This document shows positions 45,095-54,944 of a stretch of DNA of 64,000 nt, piece by piece. The stretch is from positions 512,971 through 576,970 of the forward strand of contig JAIUMU010000002.1 in assembly GCA_022565355.1 (NCBI GenBank), written 5' to 3'. The notes below the pieces were generated by a model. The model was not told the DNA's origin, ran no database searches, and saw only the letters and a list, made by a program, of their open reading frames with translations. Every line of letters starts with the position of its first letter. The stretch's first letter is position 1. Position numbers and translations under genes: made by a program. Origin of the DNA: Idiomarina sp. GTDB lineage: Bacteria > Pseudomonadota > Gammaproteobacteria > Enterobacterales > Alteromonadaceae.

Positions 45095-47049
45095 GGATCG
45101 GGAAAATCACTTCAGTAAATTTTAACCAGTTTAGAGTGAAAATATCTTCAGAGATAAGAGGAAACTCTGTCAATGTTTCTGGTACTGTGTATTACTTCGG
45201 TAATATCGGAAGTTATTTAAAGACAGTTAATTCAGTAGGTGAGCATTTAATTTGTGAAGTTATGTCAATTTTTGATAGCGATAACAGTTTAGGCTCAGCT
45301 GCTTATGATTTTGACAGTAATCGTGAACTACTCTTGAAGCCTATAGGTACAATCACGAGAGATAATAGATTTAACCTTGGAGTTGGTATCTTCCCCGGAA
45401 TATATAGTGAAGTAACCGTCGTCACTTTCGATGATATGGAACTAATTCTTCATACCGGGAAAGATAAAGAGCTAAGCAAAACGATTCACCAAAGCTTTTT
45501 CCTCGGTGAGAGTAAAAACCTAATTAACTACCCGATTAATATTTCGATAAACTCGTTTTTTAATATTCATTCGGCGGTGCTTGGCAACTCTGGTAGTGGA
45601 AAATCAAATACGATAGCTCATATCATCCAAGAAATTCACAAGAAAAAAGATAACTCTGCTATTGGTTCGCGAATACTAATTTTTGACGTCAACGGCGAAT
45701 ATAAAAATGCTTTTACAGGACACGAGATCAGCCCGTTTCTAAAGGTAAGGTTATTAAAACCAAATATTGAGACAGTTGAAGACGGCGTAGAACCATTTTA
45801 CCTTCCGCACTTTCTTATGAATATTGACGAATGGAGTTCGTTCCTAATGGCTACGGATGCCACCCAGCGGCCCTTCTGGGATAAGGTGCTTCAGGAAAGT
45901 TATAAGTTTTATATGATCGCGACCCATGAGGGAGCTAGCAGACAAAAGCTAATAAACTACCTTAGATTTAAGATCTGTAATCTAATCCACATACTGCAAG
46001 CACAAGGCGACAGTGATACGGCAATTATTACTACCGCACAAGGAATAATTTATGGATTTTTAACGCTTATACAAATGGATACGAATCTTCACCGCGCATG
46101 TAATCAAGAGGGAGTGTTAAAGGATATAGAAGACTTGTATGCGAGTTGCACCATTAATTATGGTAGAAATGAAGGCAAGTTAATGAGTGCGGTACAGTTA
46201 GTTGAAAACAAGATTAATAACAATTCTCTGCGAGAAGTTATAGACTATAGAGCATCTGGCGAAGAGTATTTCGACTACCGATTTTTGAAGCAGGCAGCGA
46301 ATCTTACCTTATTAGAAGAGGATGCTAGAGGTAATGGTCGGATAAGAGAATACACGTCTACGATGATGACACGATTAGATTTTTTCTTGGACAACCCCGA
46401 TTGTGCTTTCATGAGACAGTCGCCCAACGGAACGACAAATATTGACCAGTACCTTGATTGGTTATGGCAGCCTAATAGCATAGTGCCATTACAAACTAAC
46501 ATGCTGATTATCGACACTAGCGAGCTATCAAAGGATGCATTAGAAACATTAACCTCTGTAACCTCAAGGCTTAACTTTACGTCAAGAAGGAAACTCAAAG
46601 GCTCAGCAAGGCGAGAGAAGCCAATACATCTAGTGCTAGATGAGGCTCATCGCTATATCAAGAAGGATTCAAAGTATTTACTTCGTGAAAATATATTCGA
46701 GCAGATTGCCCGTGAGGGCAGAAAGTACGCATTGTACTTATTGGTATCATCGCAACGCCCCTCAGAATTGTCTGAAACTGTTTTATCGCAATGCTCAAAC
46801 TTCATAGTCCATCGAATACAAAATGAAGTAGATATGAAGTACGTATACGCCATTCTTCCTTACTTTTCAGATGATTTTGCTAACAAAATCAAGCAATCTG
46901 TTCCCGGAGAAGCTCTAATATTTGGTAACTGTGTTTCAATGCCACTTCATGTGCGAGTAAAACAAGCGTCCCCTGAACCTAATAGTGAGAACTGCAAAGT
47001 TCATGAAGAATGGTTTAAGCCATTTCCGCCTCAACCTCCGCAGTTTTAA
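45091..47049 (+). CDS. herA: HerA/FtsK-like ATPase of a SIR2-HerA pair
   Basis: A 652-aa hexameric-type ATPase. An N-terminal HAS-barrel-like region (1-120) is followed by Walker A GNSGSGKSNT (165-174), a lid region, Walker B HLVLDEAHRYI (near 515) and the arginine-finger segment IAREGRKYALYLLVSSQRP. C-terminus ends in a Pro-rich tail. HerA assemblies bind SIR2 and switch its NADase activity in the described Nezha system; the same pairing and 4-bp overlap are seen here. DNA translocation by this protein is a family property, not shown by the sequence. Confidence 0.85.
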   Translation: MRIGKITSVNFNQFRVKISSEIRGNSVNVSGTVYYFGNIGSYLKTVNSVGEHLICEVMSIFDSDNSLGSAAYDFDSNRELLLKPIGTITRDNRFNLGVGIFPGIYSEVTVVTFDDMELILHTGKDKELSKTIHQSFFLGESKNLINYPINISINSFFNIHSAVLGNSGSGKSNTIAHIIQEIHKKKDNSAIGSRILIFDVNGEYKNAFTGHEISPFLKVRLLKPNIETVEDGVEPFYLPHFLMNIDEWSSFLMATDATQRPFWDKVLQESYKFYMIATHEGASRQKLINYLRFKICNLIHILQAQGDSDTAIITTAQGIIYGFLTLIQMDTNLHRACNQEGVLKDIEDLYASCTINYGRNEGKLMSAVQLVENKINNNSLREVIDYRASGEEYFDYRFLKQAANLTLLEEDARGNGRIREYTSTMMTRLDFFLDNPDCAFMRQSPNGTTNIDQYLDWLWQPNSIVPLQTNMLIIDTSELSKDALETLTSVTSRLNFTSRRKLKGSARREKPIHLVLDEAHRYIKKDSKYLLRENIFEQIAREGRKYALYLLVSSQRPSELSETVLSQCSNFIVHRIQNEVDMKYVYAILPYFSDDFANKIKQSVPGEALIFGNCVSMPLHVRVKQASPEPNSENCKVHEEWFKPFPPQPPQF

Positions 47050-47209
47050 TGAACGTTAGCTATCGAGGTAAGTTGTGCGTAAAATATTATCGTTAACGGC
47101 GTTGGCATCGGCTCTCTGCAATCTTGACTCTCAGTTCCAATTAGCTCCAACTCTGAGAATGCCAGATCGCATATCAGCCATCTTAGATTGCTGCTTTTTT
47201 CAGTCATCA

Positions 47210-47650
47210 TTACGAACCCCCTGTTCTACGCTTAATCTCAGTCAGAGGCTGTTCCAGCATCTCAATTGCGTCATCCAATGAGTCGATACGTATGCCATGC
47301 TTGTATGCATTGTGTTGCCATAAGACAAAGCGTTGCTTGTATTTAGCAATTGTATTATTAGCCCGTGACAGTTCCGCTTCCAAGCCTTCTACCTGATTTC
47401 GCCAATACTCAACGTTACTATCTTCGCTGCGTTTTGTTTCAGTAGGAGCTTCCCGTAAAGACTGTTTACGAGCGCTGTAAGCCTCTTGAATGTCCTTATA
47501 TCCAGATAAAGCCTGTCGGGTAATGTCTTCAAGCCCAAGCATTGCCTTAACCTCATCGCATAGCAGAGGCCAAGTTAATTTACCTTTCCATGTATCGATC
47601 AAATTCAAGATGTCAGAGATATTCTCATTGGTAACTACAATTTTAGGCAT
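47210..47650 (-). CDS. Small coiled-coil protein of the recombinase module (TnpC/GmtX-like)
   Basis: 146 aa with a long central coiled coil (EYWRNQVEGLEAELSRANNT through the Lys/Gln-rich YKQRF). It is the last gene of a four-gene minus-strand unit, 2 bp after the large recombinase. Three-gene transposition modules such as Tn554 (TnpC) and the gamma-mobile-trio (GmtX) end with a small coiled-coil protein of this kind. Ribosome site GGAG 8 bp before the ATG. Name assignment is from context and general look. Confidence 0.65.
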   Translation of the reverse strand: MPKIVVTNENISDILNLIDTWKGKLTWPLLCDEVKAMLGLEDITRQALSGYKDIQEAYSARKQSLREAPTETKRSEDSNVEYWRNQVEGLEAELSRANNTIAKYKQRFVLWQHNAYKHGIRIDSLDDAIEMLEQPLTEIKRRTGGS

Positions 47651-47652
47651 GA

Positions 47653-49704
47653 TTAAAGCTCCATTAGCTCGAACAGATCATCTTCAAATTGAATTTTCTC
47701 AGGTGATGTAACTTCGGTATCCAATCCCTTTTCTCTGAGCATTTCCTTAACGGGTGAAGGATCATATTCCTCAGGAATTCTAACAACTGTTCCTTCTGGA
47801 GTATTCTCATCTTCGAGAATACGAATTTTTGTGCGGATATGAGACAACCGCCATCCGTGGTTTGTTACCCATCGATCTGCACCAAAAGCTCCCATTTCAT
47901 GATCAACTAACGCTTTATTTAACTGGGACTGAACCTCTTGCTCTCGTGTCTTGAGCAAACCCAAAGAATCACTGAAACCTTTGATGCAAACAAGCTCCTT
48001 GCAAGTTTCACAGTCACCGTGGCGTTGGCAAGGTGACATTGCATAATCGTGCTCGCAAACCCCCAGCTCGGTTACTATTGCAGCTCCATCCAAGTCTTTA
48101 CCGATATCCTTAAATGTAACAGGTATCCTGTGCTTAATTTTCTCAAGAACACCAGCGTTTTGCGGGATCATTAAATCTGCAACTTGCTCAGATTTTTCGT
48201 CCTCTGTTCGATGGTCATACTTCTTGTTGTCACCTACTTTTGCACGACCTGCCCAATTTGCCAGTATAAGCTCATCCATTCCTCCACTTTCGGCCATTGT
48301 ACTGAGCCAGTGACGAGCACGATGAGTGGTCAATTCAATTGGTTTACCACTTTCTAAGCGAAGGCCATGCTTTGCCCATAGTGTGCGTTCACCTTTAGCC
48401 TTTGATTCAGCAAAGCGATCATTGATGTAATTAACTGTTGGAATGCAAAAAGAAAAGCCTCTTGGATTGAAGCCAGCATGAAACTCATTTTCTCGATGCA
48501 GCAGCAGCGCCTCTGAAGCCTTTACTTTCTTGCCCTTATCTACATATGGCCATTTAGGAAACTTCTTAGTGTATTTTTCATACTCAAATTTACCGAGAGT
48601 CTTGTACGTAATAACACCTTGATTATCTTCTAATAATTTATTTATCCATTTGGCATTTACAGACGTCAGGTTCAGTAGTTTTATTGATAATGCGGCATTC
48701 AGTTGCGTTACCGACAAAGAAGCGTTTTCCGAGAAACTTGATGGTGTAATACAACCATCATGAACCATGAACTGTTCAGGGTTTTCCTCAGCAAATTTTG
48801 CAGCGTTGCGTGCAGGCTCCCCTATACGAGTGAGACGTTCAACGGCCATTATGACTATATCTTGCATCACCGGAGGAACCCATTTTATTCCCGCTTTTCC
48901 TTTTTTAGCTGGCGTCCATCTTATACCAAGCTGATTATCACCAGCCTTGTCTTTTTCCCATACGATACAATCCACAGACAATGTCGTTTCCTCTGAACCT
49001 CGTGAAGGCGCTGCCATCAATAAGGCATATATTGCTGTATAATATTCTGCTTCAATACCTAGCTGCGGAGCTTTACTGAATAATTCAGCAACCAGCATCA
49101 TTTCTTCAGTAGTTGGCAATTTTTCAGAACGGTACTCTTTCCCTTTTTCATCAAGAGCAATTGTCAGATCTTTAACTTTCCGGTATGGATTAGACCATTC
49201 TGGTAAGCTCGGTGCTATGAAGTTTTCACGGCAAAAGTCGAGTATCAATTCCATCTGATAGCCTGATTTATTTCTTGCGGTGGAATCTGAAAGCTGGCGT
49301 TGAAATACTTCGTCAAGTCGCTCTAGTACAGTCCCATTCAGCATCAATATGTCAGCTTCTCCAGTCGCCAGAACTAGTGCTTCTTCCAACACACGAAGCG
49401 CTTCCATATGGCGTTGTAAATTGGATACGGGCCTATCCGTGTATGAATTCTTTATATAGGCCTTAGCAAAGTCTAAAAATGGTTGAGCTAACGGCTCGTA
49501 ACTGTATGAATTTGATGGTTTCAGATTTGTGGAAAAGCGAACAACGACTTTCCGGTTTCCGTTTATGGTGTCCCATTTGTTTTCATGCCACTTGTCTTTA
49601 CTAAAAACCGTTAAATGAGTGCGGCAATCCTCGATAAACCTTACTAGGTTTTGCTCTGCATCAAGTTCTGCTTTTGCTTTAAACCGAATTACATTTTCAG
49701 TCAT
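47653..49704 (-). CDS. Large tyrosine recombinase (TnpB/GmtZ-like)
   Basis: 683 aa. The catalytic pattern of tyrosine recombinases is visible: Arg in MAAPSRGSEETTL, HxxRH as THRARHW, Trp-Gly-Arg before the nucleophile (ANWAGRA) and Tyr in KKYDHRTEDE. After the active site there is a cysteine cluster (CEHDYAMSPCQRHGDCETC, CIKGF) expected to bind zinc, as in Tn554-type recombinases. Overlaps the preceding recombinase by 8 bp. Likely acts with its two partner recombinases to integrate or excise the island. Confidence 0.75.
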   Translation of the reverse strand: MTENVIRFKAKAELDAEQNLVRFIEDCRTHLTVFSKDKWHENKWDTINGNRKVVVRFSTNLKPSNSYSYEPLAQPFLDFAKAYIKNSYTDRPVSNLQRHMEALRVLEEALVLATGEADILMLNGTVLERLDEVFQRQLSDSTARNKSGYQMELILDFCRENFIAPSLPEWSNPYRKVKDLTIALDEKGKEYRSEKLPTTEEMMLVAELFSKAPQLGIEAEYYTAIYALLMAAPSRGSEETTLSVDCIVWEKDKAGDNQLGIRWTPAKKGKAGIKWVPPVMQDIVIMAVERLTRIGEPARNAAKFAEENPEQFMVHDGCITPSSFSENASLSVTQLNAALSIKLLNLTSVNAKWINKLLEDNQGVITYKTLGKFEYEKYTKKFPKWPYVDKGKKVKASEALLLHRENEFHAGFNPRGFSFCIPTVNYINDRFAESKAKGERTLWAKHGLRLESGKPIELTTHRARHWLSTMAESGGMDELILANWAGRAKVGDNKKYDHRTEDEKSEQVADLMIPQNAGVLEKIKHRIPVTFKDIGKDLDGAAIVTELGVCEHDYAMSPCQRHGDCETCKELVCIKGFSDSLGLLKTREQEVQSQLNKALVDHEMGAFGADRWVTNHGWRLSHIRTKIRILEDENTPEGTVVRIPEEYDPSPVKEMLREKGLDTEVTSPEKIQFEDDLFELMEL

Positions 49705-51283
49705 GGCGGCAGGCCTCTTGCTCTTGTTTCATGTCAGCACAAGCCTGAACTACCCACTCTACGGCAAGAATTAATGTGTCTTTAGTAGAAGCATATTGCT
49801 CACTTTTTGTTGCCTTAAGGCGTGCTTCTTTTTCCAGATAAAGACTTTCCAAGAATTTTTCATGCGGGGCATCCAGCAGAGGCCTAAATTTTTCACACAG
49901 ATAACAGGCTTCATAACCTTTCACGCAGAAATCATTTGTTCCGCAAGCACCCACGACCTCATTATCTTTGTTGGGAATACGAGCCGTTTGATCATTACCA
50001 CGCTCGCCATCTTGAAATTTTTTAATTATTTCTCCTTTAAAGGCCTTTGCGAAGGGTGCTAATTGTTTACCAATGGCTTTATCAATATACGTTACTGTAT
50101 CAGCGGTGTTTTCTGTGTAGACCATCACATTTTGAGTATCTGATTGATCTAACGCCTCAGCGATAATAAAAGGACTTACCCCTTTACGCCCAAGATTAGT
50201 GCCGCGAGTTCGCCTAAACCGTCTGGCCGATATTAAAATAAAGTCACCCGTGCGTTCACTCAAAGCTTGGTTTAGCAAATTCACTTGCCGCATAAAGCTG
50301 TCTCGAAACTGATTGGTCGATAAATGCAGAATGTCAGAGCTGAATATTTGCTCTGAATGAAAATCATCAGAATGTTTATCAATAAGTTTTGATACACTCT
50401 TCCAGTCAATAAAAATTGGGGTTAAGTCTTTCTGTCTCTGGCTAAGCTCAAACCCACACTTATCCCTTAACCTTTCTTGCTCCTGTATAACTAAATTTTT
50501 AAGGGTTAGGTAAAGCTCTTCTGTGATCGCAAGCTTTTTAAAAACCTCACGAAACCCGACGCCCCTTTGCTTTGCTCGCGGGATATTGAGGTAGAAGTTA
50601 GTAGCTCCGCTCTTAGCACATTTTTCTTTTATCAGATCTTCTGCTTTTAACTGCCGTATTTGTATAGCTCTTCTGGCTGTCGCTTGTAGAGTAGAGAGGT
50701 AGCCATAACATGCTAATGTAATTTTGCTCTCGGCAAACAAGCGAATAAGTTCATTTGCGACCGCTACTTGCTCGTTCTGTGTCAATGCACCTGTATATGG
50801 ACAACGATTAGCAATCGCGACTCCTTTCTGGTTTCCTGATAGTGTCATCTTCTCAAGCACTTTCACAACTTCGCTACTTATTCCTTTGTAGCCGTAGTCA
50901 TACCAACTGATTAAGAAACCACGTAGTGCTCCTAAATACCATTGATGCTCATCATCTAGCATGGCTCGCCAATTCCTAACAACATGCTCATCAACCGTTT
51001 TGCAGCCAGTCCCTCTCACCATACGCTGGAAATTGTGATACATATTTGACGTATGCCAAGCTGAAGACTCTTCAGCATAGCGAGCCAATGCATTTCTAAA
51101 TCCATCAAGAGTAACCGTTTCCAATTCCAACACTTCTTTTTGAAAACTGATTGTTGTGTCTTTATTCAGAACCCATGTATTAGCTTCAATCTCAAAGCTA
51201 TATCCGTCGCGTGAGATTTTAAATGGGGATTGAAGAGTAGACAGCTCTAGGCCATAATCTTCTTTTAATACAACATTATTCAC
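49697..51283 (-). CDS. Tyrosine recombinase, middle gene of module
   Basis: About 528 aa. Box I region ATARRAIQIRQLKAEDL, then ISARRFRRTRGTNL in place of the usual HxxRH (the Arg is kept, the first His is not), and Tyr in NVMVYTENTADT. A cysteine group follows (CGTNDFCVKGYEACYLC). The missing His may make it weak or dependent on its partners. Start set at GTG 51283, with GGAGG 5 bp upstream; the ATG at 51304 is a longer alternative. Overlaps the previous gene, indicating one transcript. Confidence 0.72.
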   Translation of the reverse strand: MNNVVLKEDYGLELSTLQSPFKISRDGYSFEIEANTWVLNKDTTISFQKEVLELETVTLDGFRNALARYAEESSAWHTSNMYHNFQRMVRGTGCKTVDEHVVRNWRAMLDDEHQWYLGALRGFLISWYDYGYKGISSEVVKVLEKMTLSGNQKGVAIANRCPYTGALTQNEQVAVANELIRLFAESKITLACYGYLSTLQATARRAIQIRQLKAEDLIKEKCAKSGATNFYLNIPRAKQRGVGFREVFKKLAITEELYLTLKNLVIQEQERLRDKCGFELSQRQKDLTPIFIDWKSVSKLIDKHSDDFHSEQIFSSDILHLSTNQFRDSFMRQVNLLNQALSERTGDFILISARRFRRTRGTNLGRKGVSPFIIAEALDQSDTQNVMVYTENTADTVTYIDKAIGKQLAPFAKAFKGEIIKKFQDGERGNDQTARIPNKDNEVVGACGTNDFCVKGYEACYLCEKFRPLLDAPHEKFLESLYLEKEARLKATKSEQYASTKDTLILAVEWVVQACADMKQEQEACRHD

Positions 51284-52619
51284 TGTCACCTCCGTTATCC
51301 ACATTTGCCTTCCTTACTTCCGCAGCTTTCCTTTGAAGTTCTTCTTGCTCCATTAGGGACAACTCGTTAGCCTTTTTGGAAACGTGACGTTGGTTATATA
51401 CGTTCGCCGATTTTTCACTTGAGTGCCCCATTTGATGCATACGCATTTTAGCTTCTGTACCGCTATCAATATTTTTGAACCCCTCTGCGCCAGATGAGGC
51501 TAACTCATTGTTTTTATCTATTTTATCTGAAAAGTCTTCGTTCCAGTTGTGCCTAAAATAGTGGGGGTGAATATCTGCGAACTTTTCATCAACCCCTTTC
51601 ATAGCCGGGACGATAGTATTGTCAAAAGATGAGCCAGAAATAGGCAAACCTTGCGTCTTCCCTTTGCGATGAGTTACGAAAAGGTATGGATGTTTTTTCG
51701 CATTTTGCAGGGGGCGACGATACTTTTGGATATAAGTATCAAGTAACCCTGCCGTTTCGTCAGAGATCCTTAGTTTCCGTTCTCTCGTCTTAGCAACTCG
51801 CTGCTTTTTACGTGGGTCATTTTTATCATCATGTGTTCGTCGAACCCAAAATGACTTTTTGTCCCCATGCAAGGTCATATCTGTTAATTTGAGCGAAAGC
51901 AATTCGCCGCTTCGGATGCCATGTCGTTCAATCAAAAGGAACATCAAATAATTGCGGAATCGTATGCCTTCATTCTTAAATGGATTAAGAGCATGTTCAT
52001 AATGTGCTATTTCAATAAACTCTTTAACCAACCCATCTGGCAGGGTTTTACTGTCTTTATCATCTAGCACATTTTTTCCCTTTCCTTTAGGGCGAGCCGC
52101 TTTGAATGCCTTTTCCATCTTTTCAATTTTTTGATTAATTTGAGACGAAGGTGATTGCTTAACGGCTAATTTGGCAAGGAAAGTTAGATACTCTATAACG
52201 GATGTCATGCGATTATAGTGATGACTGCGGCCAACCGAGGGAGCGACATCAATCAGCTTTGGTGATTCCGTTAAGCTGACGACTTTATTTCGTCCCTTAC
52301 TCTTTTGGGTGGCCTTTCCTTTAAACTGCTGAATATCTAATGCTAGGTAAGATTTGATATTTTGAATGTCATCTGTGTCGAGAAACTTTCCTTGTTGGAA
52401 TTCACGATATAAGTCACGCTGCTCTTGGACTTGCCAACCCAAAAACCATTTCACATGCTCTAATTTGTTAGAGATAGTTGATTCTGCTTTACCGTCTGAC
52501 CTTAACTTATTTGTTACCCAAAGCGTTATATGGAAATGTGGCATATCATCTTCTCCCATCAAGATGGGATAACGTTCACCATTATCAAAAACCAACGTCT
52601 CCACACTGAATGCGATCAT
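51276..52619 (-). CDS. Tyrosine recombinase, first gene of module (GmtY/TnpA-like)
   Basis: 447 aa with a complete tyrosine-recombinase active site: Arg in RHGIRSGELLSL, His-Tyr-Phe-Arg-His (HYFRH), the MGHSS motif and the nucleophile Tyr in ANVYNQRH. The N-terminal part is a SAM-like core-binding domain. It is nearest to the element edge by ssb, preceded by a 12-bp inverted repeat. First gene of the four-gene unit. Confidence 0.78.
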   Translation of the reverse strand: MIAFSVETLVFDNGERYPILMGEDDMPHFHITLWVTNKLRSDGKAESTISNKLEHVKWFLGWQVQEQRDLYREFQQGKFLDTDDIQNIKSYLALDIQQFKGKATQKSKGRNKVVSLTESPKLIDVAPSVGRSHHYNRMTSVIEYLTFLAKLAVKQSPSSQINQKIEKMEKAFKAARPKGKGKNVLDDKDSKTLPDGLVKEFIEIAHYEHALNPFKNEGIRFRNYLMFLLIERHGIRSGELLSLKLTDMTLHGDKKSFWVRRTHDDKNDPRKKQRVAKTRERKLRISDETAGLLDTYIQKYRRPLQNAKKHPYLFVTHRKGKTQGLPISGSSFDNTIVPAMKGVDEKFADIHPHYFRHNWNEDFSDKIDKNNELASSGAEGFKNIDSGTEAKMRMHQMGHSSEKSANVYNQRHVSKKANELSLMEQEELQRKAAEVRKANVDNGGDSE

Positions 52620-52633
52620 TAATACGACCTTTA

Positions 52634-52700
52634 TTTTAACACTTTAATTATACGTTAGGCCTAGTATAAGCTGCAATTTCGAATTTGAAAAGTGTTAAAA
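52634..52700. repeat. 12-bp inverted repeat at the right end of the island
   Basis: TTTTAACACTTT (52634-52645) and AAAGTGTTAAAA (52689-52700) are perfect inverses around a 43-bp core that holds TATAC and GTATA arms around TAGGCCTA. It lies just outside the first recombinase gene, so it may be a recombinase binding site or the element end. Confidence 0.5.
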
Positions 52701-52702
52701 AT

Positions 52703-52730
52703 AAAAAACCCAGCAAAAATACTGGGTTTA
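52703..52730 (-). terminator. Rho-independent terminator after ssb
   Basis: Stem AAACCCAG / CTGGGTTT with an 8-nt loop and six or more T on the minus strand, between ssb and the recombinase module. Confidence 0.85.
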
Positions 52731-52785
52731 ATGTTATTCAGTGTTCTTTCTAATCTTAACTTTACACTTTTACTTTATGCATAAC

Positions 52786-53340
52786 CTAAAACGGGATATC
52801 ATCATCAAAATCATTATCTAAAGGTGCAGGCTGTGGCGCTGGTTGTGCTTGGCGCTGATTTGCCGCTGGAGCACCACTTTGGCCGGCACTTTGCCCAGAG
52901 CTTTGGCTGCCCTGGCCGCCACTTTGTTGGCCACCCCAGTTTTGGTTGCTTTGGCCACCTTGGCTTTGTGTTTGATCGAAGCTACCGCCACCTTGACCAC
53001 CGCGGCTATCCAACATTTGCATTTCATTACACACAATTTCGGTGGTGTAACGATCTTGGCCCTGTTGATCTTGCCACTTACGGGTTTGCAAACGCCCTTC
53101 AATATATACTTTAGACCCTTTTTTCAGGTATTCACCGGCAATTTCTGCGAGGCGGCGATAACACACCACACGATGCCACTCAGTAATTTCTTTTTGCTCG
53201 CCAGATTGCTTATCTTTCCAGCTTTCACTGGTAGCTACGCTAAAGTTAGCGATTGCTACACTGTTTTGGGTATAGCGTACTTCTGGGTCTTGGCCCAAAT
53301 TGCCCACTAAAATTACTTTATTCACACCACGGCTTGCCAT
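52786..53340 (-). CDS. ssb: Single-stranded DNA-binding protein
   Basis: 184-aa SSB. OB-fold residues 1-112 ([46 protein letters not shown]), a Gly/Gln/Ser-rich linker and the acidic tip DFDDDIPF that recruits repair and replication partners. AGGAGA-type site before the ATG. Its closeness to uvrA is a known gammaproteobacterial arrangement. Confidence 0.96.
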   Translation of the reverse strand: MASRGVNKVILVGNLGQDPEVRYTQNSVAIANFSVATSESWKDKQSGEQKEITEWHRVVCYRRLAEIAGEYLKKGSKVYIEGRLQTRKWQDQQGQDRYTTEIVCNEMQMLDSRGGQGGGSFDQTQSQGGQSNQNWGGQQSGGQGSQSSGQSAGQSGAPAANQRQAQPAPQPAPLDNDFDDDIPF

Positions 53341-53359
53341 ATCTTTCTCCTGTTATCTG

Positions 53360-54730
53360 TTACTGAAAACGAGCCACAACCACTTTGATTGCTTCGGCAT
53401 CGTATTCGTCTTTCTTAATCTTTAAATAGGTTGCGCCTTCATCAGGTATAACGATGGCTTCCTCAACACCGTTCGCTTCGCCGAGCAGCTGCGTAAGTTC
53501 GCGCGCTTCTTCTGGGCTTAAAATGCGAGTAGTGATGTTAAGGCGCGTTGTAGCAGACACCTGTAGCAAACCAATGCTTAATATCAACCAACATACTAGC
53601 AGGCTGATACAAAAAAGCATAACGCCAATCGCGCCAAAACTTTGGAATAAATAACCACCTGCAACACCGCCTACAAAGGCGCCTGAAAACTGCCAAGTAG
53701 TGAACAAACCACTGGCACTTCCCTTACTTCCCGCGGGTGCATGCTGGGTTAGTAATGCAGGGAAACTGGCCTCAAGGTAGTTAAAACCAATAAAAAACAC
53801 CCAAACCGAAACTACCAAACCCCATAATTGCCCGGAAAATACAGCAATGGCTGACAAGGAAATAATCAACATCAGCATTGCTAAACGCATACCCAACACT
53901 TGCTGCTTTTTACGCAGCAGAATGAGCATCATGGGAATCATCACTACAAATGAAAGTAATAAGGTAGGTAGGTATAGCCAACTGTGATGTTGTGCGGCTA
54001 AGCCCGCATCTACAAGTTGCAACGGCAAGGTTACGAACCATGCGGTGAGCACCACATGCAAGACAAAAATGCCGAAGTTTAAGCGTTGTAACTGAGTATT
54101 CTTCATTAACCGGCCCAATTCGGCTGGCACCGGTAATACATCACGGCTAGGTACTTTTTGATGGGTAACAGGCATGCCTTTCCACATCAGCAACATGCCA
54201 CCTACGGCAAGCACCGCAGTGAACCAAAACAGGCCCGACATACCAATGATGTTACCCAGCACCGGCCCAAGAATTAGGGCTAGCACGAATGAAAGGCCAA
54301 TGCCCATGCCGATCGCGGCCATCACTTTAGGCCGTTGATCTTCCCGAGCTGAATCGGCGGCCAGCGCTAAAACAGCACCTGCAATTGCGCCAGCGCCTTG
54401 TATTACTCGGCCAATAATAACGCCCTGCATGGTTTCCGCCATTGCTGCCACCACACTACCAATGGCAAAAATAGCCAAACCAGCAATGATAATGGGCCGC
54501 CTGCCGATACGATCTGAAAGAATGCCCATTGGAATTTGCAGGAGTGCTTGGGTAAGGCCATAAGCGCCAATGGCAACACCCACTAGCAGTGGTGTGTAAT
54601 CTGGATACTGTTGACCATAAATTGCCAATACCGGCATGATCAAAAACAGCCCCAACATGCGTAACCCAAATATTGAGGCGAGCGCGGCGGCGGCTTTTTT
54701 CTCTGTGCGGTTTAATCCGGAATGCTTCAT
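53360..54730 (-). CDS. MFS transporter, YajR-like
   Basis: Twelve-helix major facilitator with motif A GILSDRIGRRP and a C-terminal soluble ferredoxin-like domain (from about residue 385, ILSPEEARELTQLLGEANGV to YLKIKKDEYD), the YAM domain of E. coli YajR. Proton-driven efflux; substrate unknown. Start put at ATG 54730 (MKHSGLNRTEKK); the frame could begin at TTG 54748. Lies between ssb and uvrA, divergent from uvrA. Confidence 0.85.
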   Translation of the reverse strand: MKHSGLNRTEKKAAAALASIFGLRMLGLFLIMPVLAIYGQQYPDYTPLLVGVAIGAYGLTQALLQIPMGILSDRIGRRPIIIAGLAIFAIGSVVAAMAETMQGVIIGRVIQGAGAIAGAVLALAADSAREDQRPKVMAAIGMGIGLSFVLALILGPVLGNIIGMSGLFWFTAVLAVGGMLLMWKGMPVTHQKVPSRDVLPVPAELGRLMKNTQLQRLNFGIFVLHVVLTAWFVTLPLQLVDAGLAAQHHSWLYLPTLLLSFVVMIPMMLILLRKKQQVLGMRLAMLMLIISLSAIAVFSGQLWGLVVSVWVFFIGFNYLEASFPALLTQHAPAGSKGSASGLFTTWQFSGAFVGGVAGGYLFQSFGAIGVMLFCISLLVCWLILSIGLLQVSATTRLNITTRILSPEEARELTQLLGEANGVEEAIVIPDEGATYLKIKKDEYDAEAIKVVVARFQ

Positions 54731-54944
54731 TACGCGGTGCTTATCCAATTCGAAAACAGGGCGATAAGCCCCTTGGCGAAATTACGAAGCGCAAGTTTAA
54801 CAGAAGTTAACCACCCCCGTCAGTTACAAATCCTCGTTACAATTTTCATTACGAATTAAGTGCCCATTTTGGCCAGTTTACTTCAAGAAACATGGTGATC
54901 TGTGCAATAATGGCCGATTACAATTTGCGCGAAGATAGGATGTT

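Noticed and set aside
47075..47281. Small + strand ORF after herA with a signal-like start
   Set aside because: Overlaps the end of the coiled-coil gene on the opposite strand and loses any pattern after the first 15 residues.
54750..54944. LexA (SOS) box before uvrA
   Set aside because: CTGT occurs at about 54899 but no CAG partner follows at the required spacing.
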